64,000 nucleotides of DNA from Bostrychus sinensis (Eukaryota; Chordata; Actinopteri; Gobiiformes; Eleotridae): contig CM036245.1 of assembly GCA_020698575.1 (NCBI GenBank), positions 12,547,479-12,611,478 of the forward strand, given 5' to 3'. Position 1 is the stretch's first letter. Every line of letters starts with the position of its first letter. The notes under the pieces were generated by a model. The model saw nothing but the letters and a program-made list of their open reading frames with translations. It was not told the DNA's origin and did not search any database. The translations under genes were made by a program, and so were the position numbers. Positions 21,140 through 32,530 of this stretch are shown here, in pieces.

Positions 21140-22753
21140 AAGAGAAGGTACATGTAACATCTGACCATGTCACTTTTGCTGACTCTCTGAACTCCTTCTA
21201 CACTCGCTTTGACAGAATGACCACTCTGCCATCTGTGAAGAACTGCTAAGTGCCTTGCCATCGGACATTCCACCAGAGCCCCCGTTCACAGAGGAGGATG
21301 TACGCCGGCAACTGAGCAGGGGTAAAGTGGGCAAGGCACTGAAGCTGTGTGCCATGGAGTTGGCCCCCATCATCTTTTCTATCTTTTGGGACTCCATTAG
21401 AACCGCACACATTCCTACAGCCTGGAAAACCTCTACAATAATTCCAGTTCCTAAGAAGCCCCATCCTTCTGAGCTAAACCACTACCGACCCACAGCACTT
21501 ACCTCCATTATAATGAAGTGCTTGGAAAGGCTGGTTCTCCAGATCATTCTCCCAGCAGTCAGACCACTGCTGGACCCTTACCAGTTTGCCTATAGGGCCA
21601 GGCGGGGGACGGAGGATGCCGTGGCATGTCTCCTCCACCCACTTCTACAACATCTGGAAACGCCTGGCTCCTTTGCATCCATCCTGTTCATTGACTTCAG
21701 CTCAGCCTTCAATACAATACAACGGCACTGTATGATCAAAAAGCTTCAACTGCTCAACCTGTCTCCATATCTCATCCACTGGATTTACAACTTCCTCAGT
21801 AACAGACCACAGACTGTCAGAGTGGGCTCAGTTACATCATCCACCATGGTCACCAATACCGGCGCGCCCCAGGGGTGTGTGCTAAGCCCCTTTCTTTACA
21901 CCCTCTATACAAACGACTGTATTAGCCCCTCACCTGTCACCACTTATTTCAAGTACTCGGATGACACTGCTATCCTGGCTCTGCTTACAGACAATAACTC
22001 CATTATCTCCTACCAACAGTTTGTCACTCACTTCATTAAGTGGTGCTCCAATAACAGTCTGGAGCTGAATGTGGACAAAACTAAGGAATTACTCATTCAC
22101 ACATCCTGGATCTGGCTCCCATTATTATACATGACAAAACAGTGGAACGTGTCAGTCACTTCAAGTATCTTGGATCACATTAGACAATAAATTTACTTTT
22201 GAACAACACGTCACAGATATCCATAAATGTTCTCAACAAAGACTCCACATCCTCCGTAAGCTCCGTGCCTTCTCTGTCAGCCCACATCTCTTGTTACTGT
22301 TGTACACTAGTATTATTCAGCCCATCCTTCTGTACTGCTTTCCCTATTACTTTAATATGCTCTCCATCACCAATAGAAATAAGCTTACTAAGGTCACACA
22401 CACAGCATCCAAAATTATCAGTTTGCCCACTACTGACCTCTCTCTCCTCAGTAATAAAGCTGTTACACGTATGGCTCGGACAGTCAGCAGAGACTCGGAC
22501 CACCCTCTCCATACTCACTTTTCTCTGTTGCCCTCAGGCCGCAGATACAGAACACTTAGGTGGAAGCAGGCACGCTTCAGTAAAAGTTTTGTCCCTTCTG
22601 CCATTGCTGCCTTGAACAGTCTATAAGCTGTAAACATCCTCATTGTGTGCTGTCCTTGTGTGTGTTTAATGTTTGTACTTCTTATTGTACTGACAGAGTG
22701 TGTGGAAACAAATTTCCCCTTGGGGACAATAAAGGTCTATCTATCTATCTATA
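21140..22753 (+). mobile_element. Rex1/CR1-type LINE, 5'-truncated and frameshifted
   Basis: This is a reverse transcriptase of a non-LTR retrotransposon. The main frame is 21255-22190. Landmarks: a proline-rich W-K-T..I-I-P-V-P-K block and N-H-Y-R-P near the start; F-I-D-F-S-S-A-F-N with catalytic Asp147 (codon at 21693); G-A-P-Q-G-C-V-L-S-P; and Y-S-D-D at residues 234-237 (21954-21965), where most relatives have Y-A-D-D. An upstream block (L-N-S-F-Y-T-R-F-D, 21181-) is in another frame. Near 22100-22118 the frame shifts, then a TAG at 22181 with a one-base loss shifts it again to the 22291-22626 frame. That frame ends in the usual LPSGRRYR...SFVPSAIAALN block and TAA. The 3' UTR ends in AATAAA and a (CTAT)n tail at 22735-22753. 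There is no endonuclease domain. It is dead. Confidence 0.9.
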
Positions 22754-23639
22754 TCTGTGTACACTTTCTAAAACATACATAGAAAAAAAAACATTTTACT
22801 TTAGTTATTACAGTTACCACAATTACTTTTTTTTTTTTTTTAACATAAGTGGTAGTAGTTGCAGTAGCGGTAATATCAGTGATTGTTGCAGCAGAAACAT
22901 TCAAAGACTTCACCATCTGCAAAAAAAAAAAACTGTACAGACTCAGTTACTGCTACTTTATGGGAATCAGATATTTATAAGACAATCTGGAAACTACAGG
23001 GTTGAGCATGTTTTTGATAGCACTGTAAGCCTATATTGTTTGTTATTAGCCACCAAGGATAATATTAGCACTCTTGACATTTTAAGGATATTGTCGGAAA
23101 GAAAGAATTGTTTTACCTTCAGTAATTTGCATGCTTAAATCGTGTAAGCTTGTGGAAAACTTAGAAATCAAAAAATGAAATGGTGGAACCTCATTAAAGC
23201 AGAAGTGTGTTTTGCAGGCGCAGAGTGTAAAACTTTGTCAGCAGGGATGGAACAAAGAGTGCCAAAAAAAAAAAAAAAAAAAACACAAGCTCATCACACA
23301 CAAGCTACCAAATGAAAAGGTCGGATGTAAGAAAAGCAACTGAACAGAAGGGGAAAAGGTCAACATTATACAATATCAGAGCGATGCAGTCTCTGAGTAT
23401 GAGGTGACTGTCTGTGTCAGCATGTTCCCTAATGAGACTGTGGCTCTGCAGAACACCTTCAACTGTCTGTTTATTAGTCAGACAAAAGAAAAAAGGTAAT
23501 TCGCAAAGTACTCAGGTACATTTTAAAACATACTTTTACACTTCAAGTCTCAGTAATTCATTGTTGACCAAAAGCCAATTGGAGTGTTTTTTTATTGCAG
23601 TCTGGCAGCAGATTTAACACTAGATCCCAATGCAAGTCA
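22754..23639. other. No feature recognised
   Basis: AT-rich with poly-T (about 22829-22842) and poly-A (about 23264-23283) runs. No exon seen. Confidence 0.4.
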
Positions 23640-24184
23640 TTAACCTGTTAAGCTCTGAGGCCTTTTTCCCAAAAATTCTATATCTACATTTATTAAGGTT
23701 TTACTTAGCATTTACTAGGTGTACATAGCTAACCTTGGTAGCAAATTAATTGGTGGACTTTGGGGATTACTGTGGAAGAGAAATAATATTAATAAATTAT
23801 ATTGTTTGACCATAAATTGAGGTTGAAATGGATTATTCTAATTTCCGCCTGAAAAAAACAAACAAATATTTGCCTCCAAAAAAGCCTTTTTCCTTCCTGT
23901 AGTGAAGCAAATAACAACATAAATTGAAAATTTCACATATCTTGGTCTACTGAAGCAAAATTTGTGCCAAATAAACAAAGTAATGGAAAGATATACATGT
24001 TTTATTTTTAAAAAATCCAGGTTGAATAGAAAATTGAAGTAGATAGTTTTGTTGCCACGAATTGTCCGAGCACGAGGATGTCAAACGTGTGTGTCAGCCG
24101 TTGTATCTCCCCGCTATGGTCCGAACAAGCGGATGCAAGGGGGCGCGGAGCCCTGTCGGGCTCTTTTCGGGTTTAAGAGGTTAA
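23640..24184. mobile_element. TTAA-flanked element (CCTSTTAA ends)
   Basis: TTAA at 23640-23643 and 24181-24184 brackets 537 bp. The ends are CCTGTTAAGCTCTG and, inverted, CCTCTTAAACCCG. TTAA plus CC-start termini fit a piggyBac-like MITE. Only the last 150 bp are GC-rich. Confidence 0.65.
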
Positions 24185-25396
24185 TAATAAAGCATTGTCT
24201 TGTTTTTTACTATTACAATTCGCTTTTCCCCCCTCAAATCCAAGGGAAACAAAATGCACACTGAGATCACGTTGGTTATTCAAATCCAATGTCCTGGAGT
24301 CCTCAAGTCAAACATTCACAACTTTGCAATTAATGATAAACTTTCTGACATAGTTTCTTTATCTTTAAGCTGATTTAACTCGAGACAAAACTGAAAATCA
24401 TCTTTTTATGTCCCTCTGATATGTTTTACTGCAGGGTTTGTTAATGAAGCAGAGATAGATGGCGGGACAGACGCTGAGAGGAGTTAACGGCGAAGGACAG
24501 AGGGCGGTGAACTTTACTCCAAAGATCACTTATATCCAAAAACAAGAGTTACAGCCTCGTAAAGACGGGACGCACTAAATCACAGTAATTACACCCTCTC
24601 CCCTTCCTCGGTCCATCCCTTTGTTCTCATCACTTAGACAGCTCTGGTGTCTTCAAATGGGCCGTCCTGTGGTGGGACTGCACTGGGCTCTATACACAAA
24701 CAAGTGAATAAATGCTATATGGGGCTTTATACTTAAAAGGACACTAAGAAAAAAGAGGACACTATGAAAGCGACTGTTTTAAGTAAAAGTATAAGTAGTC
24801 AGGCCAGTGGGTTCTCTCGGGCTTCCTCTAGCCGATCAAAGACATGCATTTTGGTTGATTTATTTGTCCAACTAGAAGCACAGCACAAATGTCTCCCAAG
24901 GCAATGTAATGAGAATTTAGCGTCTGACAGACAGCGCGCTCAGTGTTTTGATCCGGTGCAGCCTGTCAATCAACTGCAGCAGATAAAGAAATAGAGACTT
25001 GATAGAGAAACACACTAGAGTCTTGACACTAACCCGTGTGTAACAGGGAAGGAGGAAAGGAAATAAGAGCATATTGTGTTTTCTATAAAAGTGATGTAGT
25101 TTGAAGTGGGACAGCGCAAGTTCAAGCTGGTCAGAGGCGCGTCAAGGTACGCGCTATTGGGGAGTCAACAGCACAAAGACAAGTGGACTAACTCTGGGAC
25201 ACTGTCATCATGCACAGTATACGTCGTGTGTAAAGACTCCTCATTCTCCACTGTGAGGATGAGGAACAGAGTCATTGAAGCCCAGTGTTAAGTTCAGTGT
25301 TAAAGAGGGCTGCAGTTCAGTGGAATGTGGTAAAGTCTGTCTCTTCGTTGCCACCGTCAAAGCACATTATGGTTGTTTCTTTGTAAATGACTCCAT
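24185..25396. other. Low-copy segment, no exon recognised
   Basis: No repeat family is recognised. Short frames at 24764-25291 show no known domain. Confidence 0.35.
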
Positions 25397-26492
25397 TTAA
25401 CCCTCAGGCCCTCCTTTAAAAACATTACGTTCTTCCCCTTATAGCCCTTTTAGGTCACTGGGTCAAATTAAAAATTTAAAATGTGAAGAAAAAAACTTTT
25501 TTTTGTTTGTGGTCATCACCCCTGTCCTCATCATACATAACAAAAGTGAATTATTTTTTATATTTTTAACCCCTTAGATCAGTGATTCTGAAACTTTTCA
25601 TACCAAGTACCACAAACACCACTTTTAATATTTTTAATTTCATTTAGTCAAGGTTTAGTAGGCCTAAACCTTGACTAAACAAAAACAAAACAGGACTAAC
25701 ACGGGACTAAAGCAGGACTAAAACAAAATCTAGACCCAAAGTGCTGAGTACCACCAGGAGAAGCCCGCGTCCCACCAGTGGTACCCGTACCACAGTTTGA
25801 GGACCACTGCCCTAGATGCCAGTTTGTTCACATAATTCCCACGTATTTGTAAATAAAACATGAATTATTTACCTCTTAATGCTGTAGAAGTATTTGTTTG
25901 TGCATGCAGAGATTACTGGCTCTGGCTAGGTCTCTGATTTGCCCTAACACTAATTTTGATACATTTTTACTTTTTGTGCCATTACAAAAAAAAAAAAAAA
26001 AAAAAAGGTCTGAAACTCACGTTCTTCATCTTAATGTCCTAAAATAGTCAGTCTACTGTCAGTTTTATTTAATGAGAGTTTTGAGGGAATTTTTTCCCCA
26101 CAATGCAATGAAAAAAATGGTGGATCTGGTGGTGATTTTTTTCGTTTGTGTATTTTTAGCCTCTGACTGACAGTTACAGAGGAATTAACATAATTTAACA
26201 TTTCTGTATCGCAATGGCAGTAGAGGGAAAATAAGTGATTTTAATGTATGTCAATGGGACCAAAGAGGGCTTTAAGAGGAAGAATGTTAGTTTTTTTGCT
26301 TAGGCAGAAGTAACTTCTACTCTGTTCTATTTTTTTTTTTTTTTTTTCAGTTGCAACACTGAAATTCTAAAATTAATTTATTAATTAACATCTTTGTGAA
26401 ATATCATCATCCTAGCATAAGAAATGCCAAAATGAGAGCAAAAAAATACATTTTAAAAACACTAAAATGGAGCCAGGAGGGCTGAGGGTTAA
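25397..26492. mobile_element. TTAA-flanked element (CCCTCAGGCCCTCCT ends)
   Basis: TTAA at 25397-25400 and 26489-26492. The left end CCCTCAGGCCCTCCT pairs with AGGAGGGCTGAGGG on the right. The total of 1,088 bp includes a 230-bp hAT-like insert. It has poly-A and poly-T tracts and no transposase frame. piggyBac-like by target and termini. Confidence 0.7.
25580..25809 (-). mobile_element. hAT/Charlie-like element (copy D) nested in TTAA element
   Basis: The ends are CAGTGATTCTGAAAC and, inverted, CAGTGGTCCTCAAACTGTGG. It is flanked by CCTTAGAT (25572-25579) and CCCTAGAT (25810-25817), an 8-bp duplication with one change. The interior holds a few reverse-orientation AGGACTAAAC units. It also holds a perfect 16-bp stem (25643-25658 with 25664-25679, 5-nt loop). 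This is the best-defined copy of the family. Confidence 0.82.
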
Positions 26493-27427
26493 AGTGTTTT
26501 ATTTTATTTCAAAGCCCCATCTGTGCACAAACAGTTGCAGTCTGTCCTCTGTTGTTTTTAAGGTTCTGGTGCTTTTTTGTATTGGTTGAAATGGGGACAA
26601 GTGGGTCATGGTTTGGTTAAAAACTGCATGAGATGTATTTGTGTTAGATATTTGTTGAGGCATGGGACAAGGGGCCTGAATGCAGGGCAGCCATAATTAA
26701 ATAAGTACATATGGCCAGGCTTTTGTTTATTATACCAACTAACAAACCAAAGCTGGAAAATATTGCCTAATGATATTTTTTCCTTAACTTTTCCGAGCTA
26801 TTATTTCTTTAAAACTCAACCCACTAAGAGATGACACTGATTTGGCTGCGTAGAGTAAAGATCATGACCCTTATTCAAGTCTTTTCAACAGCACTTTGTC
26901 ATTGAGGTTTTTTTTGGACCTTTCAACTCTCCATCTGTCTCTGTCTGTTTCTTCACCCCGCGCCCCCTCTTGCCTCCGTGTCGGCTGTTTTGTATTAGTG
27001 CAGAGGATATGAGTTTGGGTGATTCCTTGATTGCTCCGGCAGATGTGAGTGATGTGTAAATCATTGTCCCAAAAACAGACAATCCATCAGAGGTAACCAC
27101 ATACGCCCCAAGGAGGAGAAGTAAGAAGTCTGGGAACAGAAATATAGATGTTAATGTGGAGGTTTAAAGTGTCCGGTGAAGAGTGAGCTGCTTTAACCCC
27201 AAATGACAACCTAAATGTTACCCCCAAACCACAGACTTCAGGGAGATGTATTGATTTTCAAAACAAAAGTGTGGTGAGCTCGTCTGTCAGTCTGAACAGT
27301 TGCTGTCCTGGGGCTGTCCTGGGGCAAGAGCTTTGAAAAACCTCTTTCAAATTTTACTTGTAAGAGCAGATTTCTTGAGATAAACTTCTAATGTATCTTA
27401 AATGTATAGTGCATTATATTTAGAAGT
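26493..27427. other. No feature recognised
   Basis: Non-repetitive sequence. A short frame at 26885-27100 (minus) has no known domain. Confidence 0.4.
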
Positions 27428-27429
27428 TT

Positions 27430-27455
27430 GGGTAATACTTTAAAATAACTACCAC
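27430..27455. mobile_element. Remnant of GGTAACAC TIR element
   Basis: GGGTAATACTTTAAAATAACT matches the left end at 12760. It abuts the 3' end of the RTE LINE, suggesting the LINE landed in or next to it. Confidence 0.5.
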
Positions 27456-28325
27456 TATCCATCCATCTTTTTCTGCTTTATCCAGAGCCGGGTTGCGGGG
27501 GCAGCAGTCTAAGCAGAGATGCCCAGACTTCCCCTTCCACAGACGCTTCCTCTAGCTCTACCGGGGGGACCCCAAGGCGTTCAAAGCTGAGAGACGTCCT
27601 CCAGCGTGTCCTAGGTCTTCCCCCGGGTCTTCCTCCCAATGGGACATGCCCGGAACACCTCCCCAGGGAGGCATCCAGGAAGCATCTAGAACAGATGCCT
27701 GAGCCACCTCAGCTGACTCCTTTCAATCTGGAGGAGCAGCGGCTCTACTTCAAGCTCCTCCCGGGTGACAGAGCTCCTCACCCTATCTCTGAGGGAGCGC
27801 CCAGCCACCCTGTGGAGGAAACTCATTTCGGCCGCTTGTATCTGGGACCTTGCCCTTTCAGTCATGACCCAAAGCTCATGACCATAGGTGAGAGTAGGAA
27901 CGGAGATCGACCGGTAAATCGAGAGCCTCGCCTTTCAGCTCAGCTCCTTCTTCACCACGACAGACCGATACAACAACCTCATGACTGCAGACGCTGCACC
28001 GATCCTCCTGTTGATCTCATGCTCCATCCTTCCCTCACTCGTGAACAAGACCCCAAGATACTTGAACTCCTCCACTTGAGGCAGGAACTCTCCTCCAACC
28101 TGGAGAGGGCAAGCCACCCTTTTCCGGTTAAGAACCATGGCCTCGGACTTGGAGGTGCTGATTCTCATCCCAGCTGCTTCACACTCGGCTGCAAACCGCC
28201 CCAGTGCACACTGAAGGTCCTGGTTTGATGAAGCCAACAGGACAACATCATCTGCAAAAAGCAGAGATGAAATCCTGTGGTTCCCAAACCAGACTCCCTC
28301 CGGCCCTTGGCTGCACCTAGAAATG
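27456..28325 (-). mobile_element. RTE-type LINE (Rex3-like), 5'-truncated
   Basis: The 3' end is at low coordinates, with GATGGATGGATA (27457-27468 reverse), the GATG-type tail of fish RTE elements. On the minus strand the reverse transcriptase palm motif is intact: L-L-F-A-D-D-V-V-L-L, with F-A-D-D at 28247-28258. An open frame from there (28237 down to 27935) has the expected thumb-region blocks E-A-A-G-M-R-I-S and F-K-Y-L-G-V-L-F. Further 3', the remaining C-terminal sequence is frame-broken. The 5' part of the RT and the endonuclease are missing. A second, more decayed 3' end is at 49363-49800. Confidence 0.88.
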
Positions 28326-28487
28326 GTTAGCGCTCCTGCCTCTCAGCAAGAAATTTTGGTCATGTCCCGGGCCAGCTCACTACCATGTCCCTGAGTGGAG
28401 TCTGCATGTCCTCCCTGTGTTACTGTGGGTTTTTTCTGGCATTCTCCCATCGTCCAAAGAGTGTTAGGGTAAATTAATGAATCTAAA

Positions 28488-28947
28488 GCCTGGGACACAC
28501 CGACCCAACCCAGAAATGAATAAAACAGACTGGATTATTGCAGCTTTTTGCCTCAGAGGAGGGTTATATTTTTATCTGCACGAGGCTACAAGCTAAGGTA
28601 AGCTAACTGCGGCACATTAGTGTTACGGATGTGGGAAACATAATGAAGTAGTTGTAGAACAAAAGTTCCTTTTATTTTGATGTTAAACATGAGCTGTTTG
28701 ACAAATTGTGAATGTGACACAGCCAATTACAGGGCTCGGTTGAGCACGATGCCTGACACCGATTTGACATGTTCAATTGGCCAGAACTTTGTCCAACTGT
28801 CCCGTACTACACTATATTTCCAAAAGTATTGGAAATATAGTGTACATCCAATGGTGCGGAACACACCAAACAGACTCACATTACTGACTGTGTCAAACTA
28901 TCCCATCGTGCCAGATGGCTAATAATCATCCCGGTGTGTTCCGAACT
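28488..28947. mobile_element. TIR insert in the SINE (GGGACACACCG ends)
   Basis: About 460 bp. The left end GCCTGGGACACACCG is imperfectly mirrored by CGGTGTGTTCCGAAC (11 of 15 positions). There is no coding frame. It contains a 37-bp Tc1-type palindrome. Confidence 0.55.
28808..28844. mobile_element. Minimal Tc1-type TIR-to-TIR palindrome
   Basis: A perfect 16-bp inverted repeat (28808-28823 with 28829-28844) around the 5-nt spacer AAGTA. The arms read TACACTATATTTCCAA, very close to the CACTATATTGCCAAAAGTATT termini of a fish Tc1/mariner family. The outer bases are TA on both sides, as for a Tc1 target duplication. Confidence 0.7.
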
Positions 28948-29154
28948 TAAATTGCCCCCAGTAAATGGTTCTCTCAGTGTATATCTATGACTAAATGGCC
29001 ACTGTCTGGGGTGCACTCTGCCAAAGGCCCATAGTTGCTGGGTTAGGCTCCAGCCACTAGCAACTCCTGACAGGAATAAGCAGAAAAAGATAAATTAATG
29101 AATACTTAGTTCTGAGCTTTTTAGGGGATTTAGTAGAAGCCTAAACAATGGCCT

Positions 29155-29215
29155 TTTGAAGTGTAATAGTAGTAGTAGTGGTATCAGAAATGGTAGTAGT
29201 GGTAGTAGTATAAAT
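29155..29215. repeat. AGT trinucleotide tract
   Basis: Short interrupted (AGT/GTA)n run. Confidence 0.8.
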
Positions 29216-30060
29216 GCAGTCCTCTTAGTACTAAAGACGTCTTTTCCTTGATACCTTGATAACAATTTCTTCTCTTCTGTGTGGGGCACAGGTGACACGA
29301 GACCCACAAGCAGAAAGTTGGAAATCCGGAGGCTGGTAATTTTAACAAGACAGTGACATTCATACCAGTGGCTGCTTTGCGGTGATTTATCTGTTAGCGA
29401 GACAATCTGCGAGACACACAGCTGTTCCCCTCCGAAAATCGACTCGTAGTAAAATGACAAGCCAACCCCATTACCACACCCCGCTTTCTACAGAGTCACA
29501 AATAACAAAATGTGTGTGAAATTATAAAAGATTGTTGTTTTTCCGTGGCTGCTGTTTGGTTCAAAGTCACAGAATTAAAGTGAAACTAAACTTTGATGAG
29601 GTGTTGTGTTAATCAAGCAACGGGACTGTTTTTACATCTGTTTGTGTTTGATTCCTGGGTGTTTGATGCTGGATTTGGATTCCTGCTTTGGTCCTGACAA
29701 GCTTCACAATTGCAAAGGTAAAGCTACTTCAATCTAAACACAATTTCAATTTCACACTGAAAGTACTTGGCAGATTTTCCAACCCTGTCACAGTTGAGTT
29801 TGACGTGGGCAGACGTCCAAACTTCTTTTGTACTTATCTTCCAAAACCTCACATATGGCACTTATGCAGTGGTCCCATACACCACTTGGAAAGATTTAAA
29901 AGATTACTTTGATTTGCAACAACTTCTCTGGATTAAATGATCCACAATAATAAAGTGATTTTTCTTGTAGCTGTCATTCAAACAAAACTCTCCAGCCAAA
30001 TGTCTTGTCTCTCCAAATCCACTAAAGCAAGATATAACTGAATAACCACAACTCTGCATG
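29216..30060. other. No feature recognised
   Basis: Low-copy sequence without a familiar exon or repeat. Confidence 0.4.
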
Positions 30061-31336
30061 TTAAAAGGTCCCATACTCTGCTAAATGTTTTTTTTTTTTT
30101 GCTTTTAACCATGTTATAATGTTGTTTCCACCTCAAAAACAAATCTGGAGTACCAAATTTTCCGGACTTTAAGTCGCGCTTTTTTTCATAGTCTGGCTAG
30201 GGGTGCGACGTATACTCAGGTGTGACTTATATATTAAAATATTTCAGGTGTTTGTTAGAGGGTGCTCTAGGCTTGTGTACCAGCATCTGCTGCACCTGTA
30301 CCACTGACAATTTAAAATGTAAACATTATCGCTAACAACTTAGGCTATAAAGACAACTGAGAAAGAGCGGAATAATTGGAAATGGAACTGATGCTGAGTC
30401 TGACGACAGCCACGCAGAGGAGGAAGCGGCGCTTCGTCTACCTCCGGAGTTGGCGGAGTTGTTCAGAAGCGACACCGAGGATGAAGAATTTAAAGGTTTT
30501 AGTGATTAGGAGTGAGATGGTGAGTTTGGTGAACTTGTTATATTATGTTCTTTATGCTATAGTTATGTGAATAACTGTTAATATATTACGTTAACATACG
30601 AGACACCTATTCAGTTCGTTATTTATGCTTCATGTAGCTGAATAACCATCAATGTGTTACGTTAGTAAACTGCACACCTATTCAGCTGTTGTTCTCTATT
30701 CTATTATTACTATAACTTGCCTTTCAACATGAAATGTCTGTTCTTGGTGTCGGATTTTGTAAAATAAATTTCCCCCAAAAAATGCGACTTATAGTCCAGT
30801 GCGACTTATATACGTTTTTTTCTTCTTCATTATGCATTTTTTGGCTAGTGCCACTTATACTCTGGAGCGACATATAATCCGGAAAATACAGTAGTATTTT
30901 GTTTCATTCATATGTTTGAGTAATCTTGTATGCTGAGGCCGCCCCCTTCTCTAGAGCTGAAAACGCTCGGTCTCACAACTCTACATTGACACATGAAACC
31001 AGGAAGTGCTCCCGTGTCTCATTCCAGACTCATTCTGATAATTTCAGCGATTAAATTGCCATCACTGAGAAGCAATAAGTTCCTTTATCTATCTGTTAGC
31101 ACCATGTTGCTAATAGCTGTGCTAAATAGCCATTTCATGCTCTGTCCAGTCTTCACCGTTGCCAGCAGGGGGCGACAGACACCTAATCCAAGCGTTCTCT
31201 GCAAAGTAACAGCTCCCCAAAAGAAAACCTTTTCCATAAATACACATTATTTTATGTTATAAAATGTGAAATACTTATGCAAAGGTGTCTCAAACTATTT
31301 CAAAAATCCTGAAAAAGCATAATATGGGACCTTTAA
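30061..31336 (+). mobile_element. TTAA-target element, copy 2, interrupted
   Basis: TTAA at 30061-30064 and 31333-31336. The left end AAGGTCCCATACTCTGCT is mirrored by AGCATAATATGGGACCTT. It has family blocks CCATGTTATAATGTT, GTTTGAGTAATCTTGTAT and TTGCCAGCAGGGGGCGACAGACACC. Removing the nested element at 30153-30893 leaves about 530 bp, close to the intact copy at 36437-36944. Confidence 0.75.
30153..30893. mobile_element. Nested element with TTTTCCGGACT ends
   Basis: The left end TTTTCCGGACTTTAAGTCGC is mirrored by GCGACATATAATCCGGAAAA. These termini belong to an abundant fish family carrying TATAAGTCGCAC motifs at both ends. A remnant coding block at about 30370-30515 has an acidic, frameshifted character (E-L-F-R-S-D-T-E-D-E-E-F). 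A pogo or piggyBac relation is possible but not settled. Confidence 0.65.
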
Positions 31337-31339
31337 AGA

Positions 31340-31459
31340 AAAGCTTAGGCTCATGGCTAAATATTGAGAATTATAGTGATTTAAAAACAAACAAAGCATG
31401 TTCAAACTTATATTTGCAACAAAAGTTTTGTGTTGTTGCAGTAATATCAGTAGTAGTGG

Positions 31460-31518
<59 letters not shown>

Positions 31519-31682
31519 ACAGTGGTAGTAGTAGTAGTAGTAGTAGTGACAGTGGTAGTAGTAGTGGCAAAATCAGCAAGAAATAACAAACACAACTTTC
31601 CTAATTAAAGGTAAATTTTAGCTTCATGGCTAAATGTTGACACTTATAGTAATTTAGAAACCAATGAAGCATGTTCAAGATA
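31340..31682 (+). repeat. Direct repeat flanking an AGT array
   Basis: Two direct copies of about 75 bp lie at 31340-31416 and 31613-31682, sharing CTCATGGCTAAAT.TTGA, TTATAGT.ATTTA and AAGCATGTTCAA. Between them is a pure (AGT)n array with two AGTGACAGT interruptions at 31441-31567. Confidence 0.75.
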
Positions 31683-31825
31683 AACAGCTTTTACTGTGAA
31701 AGATAAATTACTGTCATTACGAACACAGACATTTAGCTTTCCCCCATTTACTCCATGATATGTTAAACTGAGAGTCAGTGTCAGGTAGGATGTGAGATAA
31801 AAGTGTGAACGAATGAAAGGACAAT

Positions 31826-32045
31826 ACAGCAGTGAGAGCGGCAGTGTTGTATGGTTTAGAGACAGTGGCTCTGAGGAAAAGACAGGAGGCAGAGCTGAAG
31901 ATGCTGAGCTTCTCTTTGGGAGAGATGAAGATGGACAGGATTAGGAATGAGTACATGAGAAAGACAGCTCATGTTAGATGTTTTGGAGATAAAGTCAGAG
32001 GGGCCAGACTGAGATAGTTTGCTGCACAGAGGAGGGATAGTGAAT
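31826..32045 (+). mobile_element. LINE C-terminal fragment
   Basis: The frame at 31832-32017 reads A-V-L-Y-G-L-E-T-V-A-L then a K-M-D-R-I-R-N-E-Y motif and V-R-C-F-G-D-K-V. This is the conserved end of a LINE reverse transcriptase ORF. It ends at a TAG (32015-32017) shortly before the expected W-F-G-H block. Confidence 0.75.
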
Positions 32046-32129
32046 ATACAGAGCTGAGACTATATAAGTTTAGTATAAGGAATCCGCCTAAACCATGGCC
32101 TTTCAACTTAACTAGAATTTGACAGACAA

Positions 32130-32530
32130 TGTCATGGTCTTCAGCAATTCTTTGCTTCTTGTGTTTCTGTCTCCACCTTCTCTTGTGTGTCTGTGTTTGT
32201 ATCTCCTTCCTGGGCGTGGGTAGTCCTGGCTGCAGACCACACACCTGGCAGAAACCTTCAATCAACTCCACTATAAGAAGAGCACCTCTCCAGCTGCTCC
32301 TCGCCAGTCTGTTGAACTACTAACACAGTTATTGACAGCTCTTGGCTCTCTGAACTCAACTTGTATTTTTGCTAAACCTTTTTCTTGTGTCCCGATCCTG
32401 CCTGCCTGCACAACTACTTACCTGCTTTTGTCAGACGACCCCACAAGCCTTATCTAACTTTGGTTACAATAAACCATTGAAACTGCTTACCTGTGGTGTT
32501 CTGCTTTGGGTCCAGTTTAAAACCATGACA
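32130..32530 (+). mobile_element. Solo LTR, Ty3/gypsy type
   Basis: 401 bp starting TGTCATGGTC and ending AACCATGACA (TG...CA, with inverted ends). It is flanked by a perfect 5-bp duplication GACAA (32125-32129 and 32531-32535). The interior has a TATA-like TATAAG at 32272-32277 and AATAAA at 32468-32473, in the order expected for U3-R-U5. There is no internal gag/pol sequence on either side, so this is a solo LTR left by recombination. The strand is set by TATA and poly(A) order. Confidence 0.85.

Larger units (their letters stand above)
28318..29100 (+). mobile_element. tRNA-type SINE interrupted by another element
   Basis: The head has GGTTAGCGCTCCTGCCTCTCAGC and the body GTGGAGTCTGCATGTCCTCC...GTGGGTTTTTTC to 28487. 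The body resumes at 28948 (TAAATTGCCCCCAG) and runs to a degenerate (AATG/GAAT) tail at about 29100. The TAAA at the break is present on both sides. Confidence 0.7.

Noticed and set aside
21255..22626. A functional host reverse-transcriptase-like gene
   Set aside because: It has frameshifts, a stop codon and 5' truncation, with a LINE-type 3' tail. It is a dead retrotransposon.
27695..28228. The 177-codon plus-strand frame
   Set aside because: It is antisense to the RTE reverse transcriptase, whose F-A-D-D motif and downstream blocks are on the minus strand.
32130..32530. A full endogenous retroviral or gypsy provirus
   Set aside because: Only one LTR is present, with immediate 5-bp target duplications on both sides and no internal genes.
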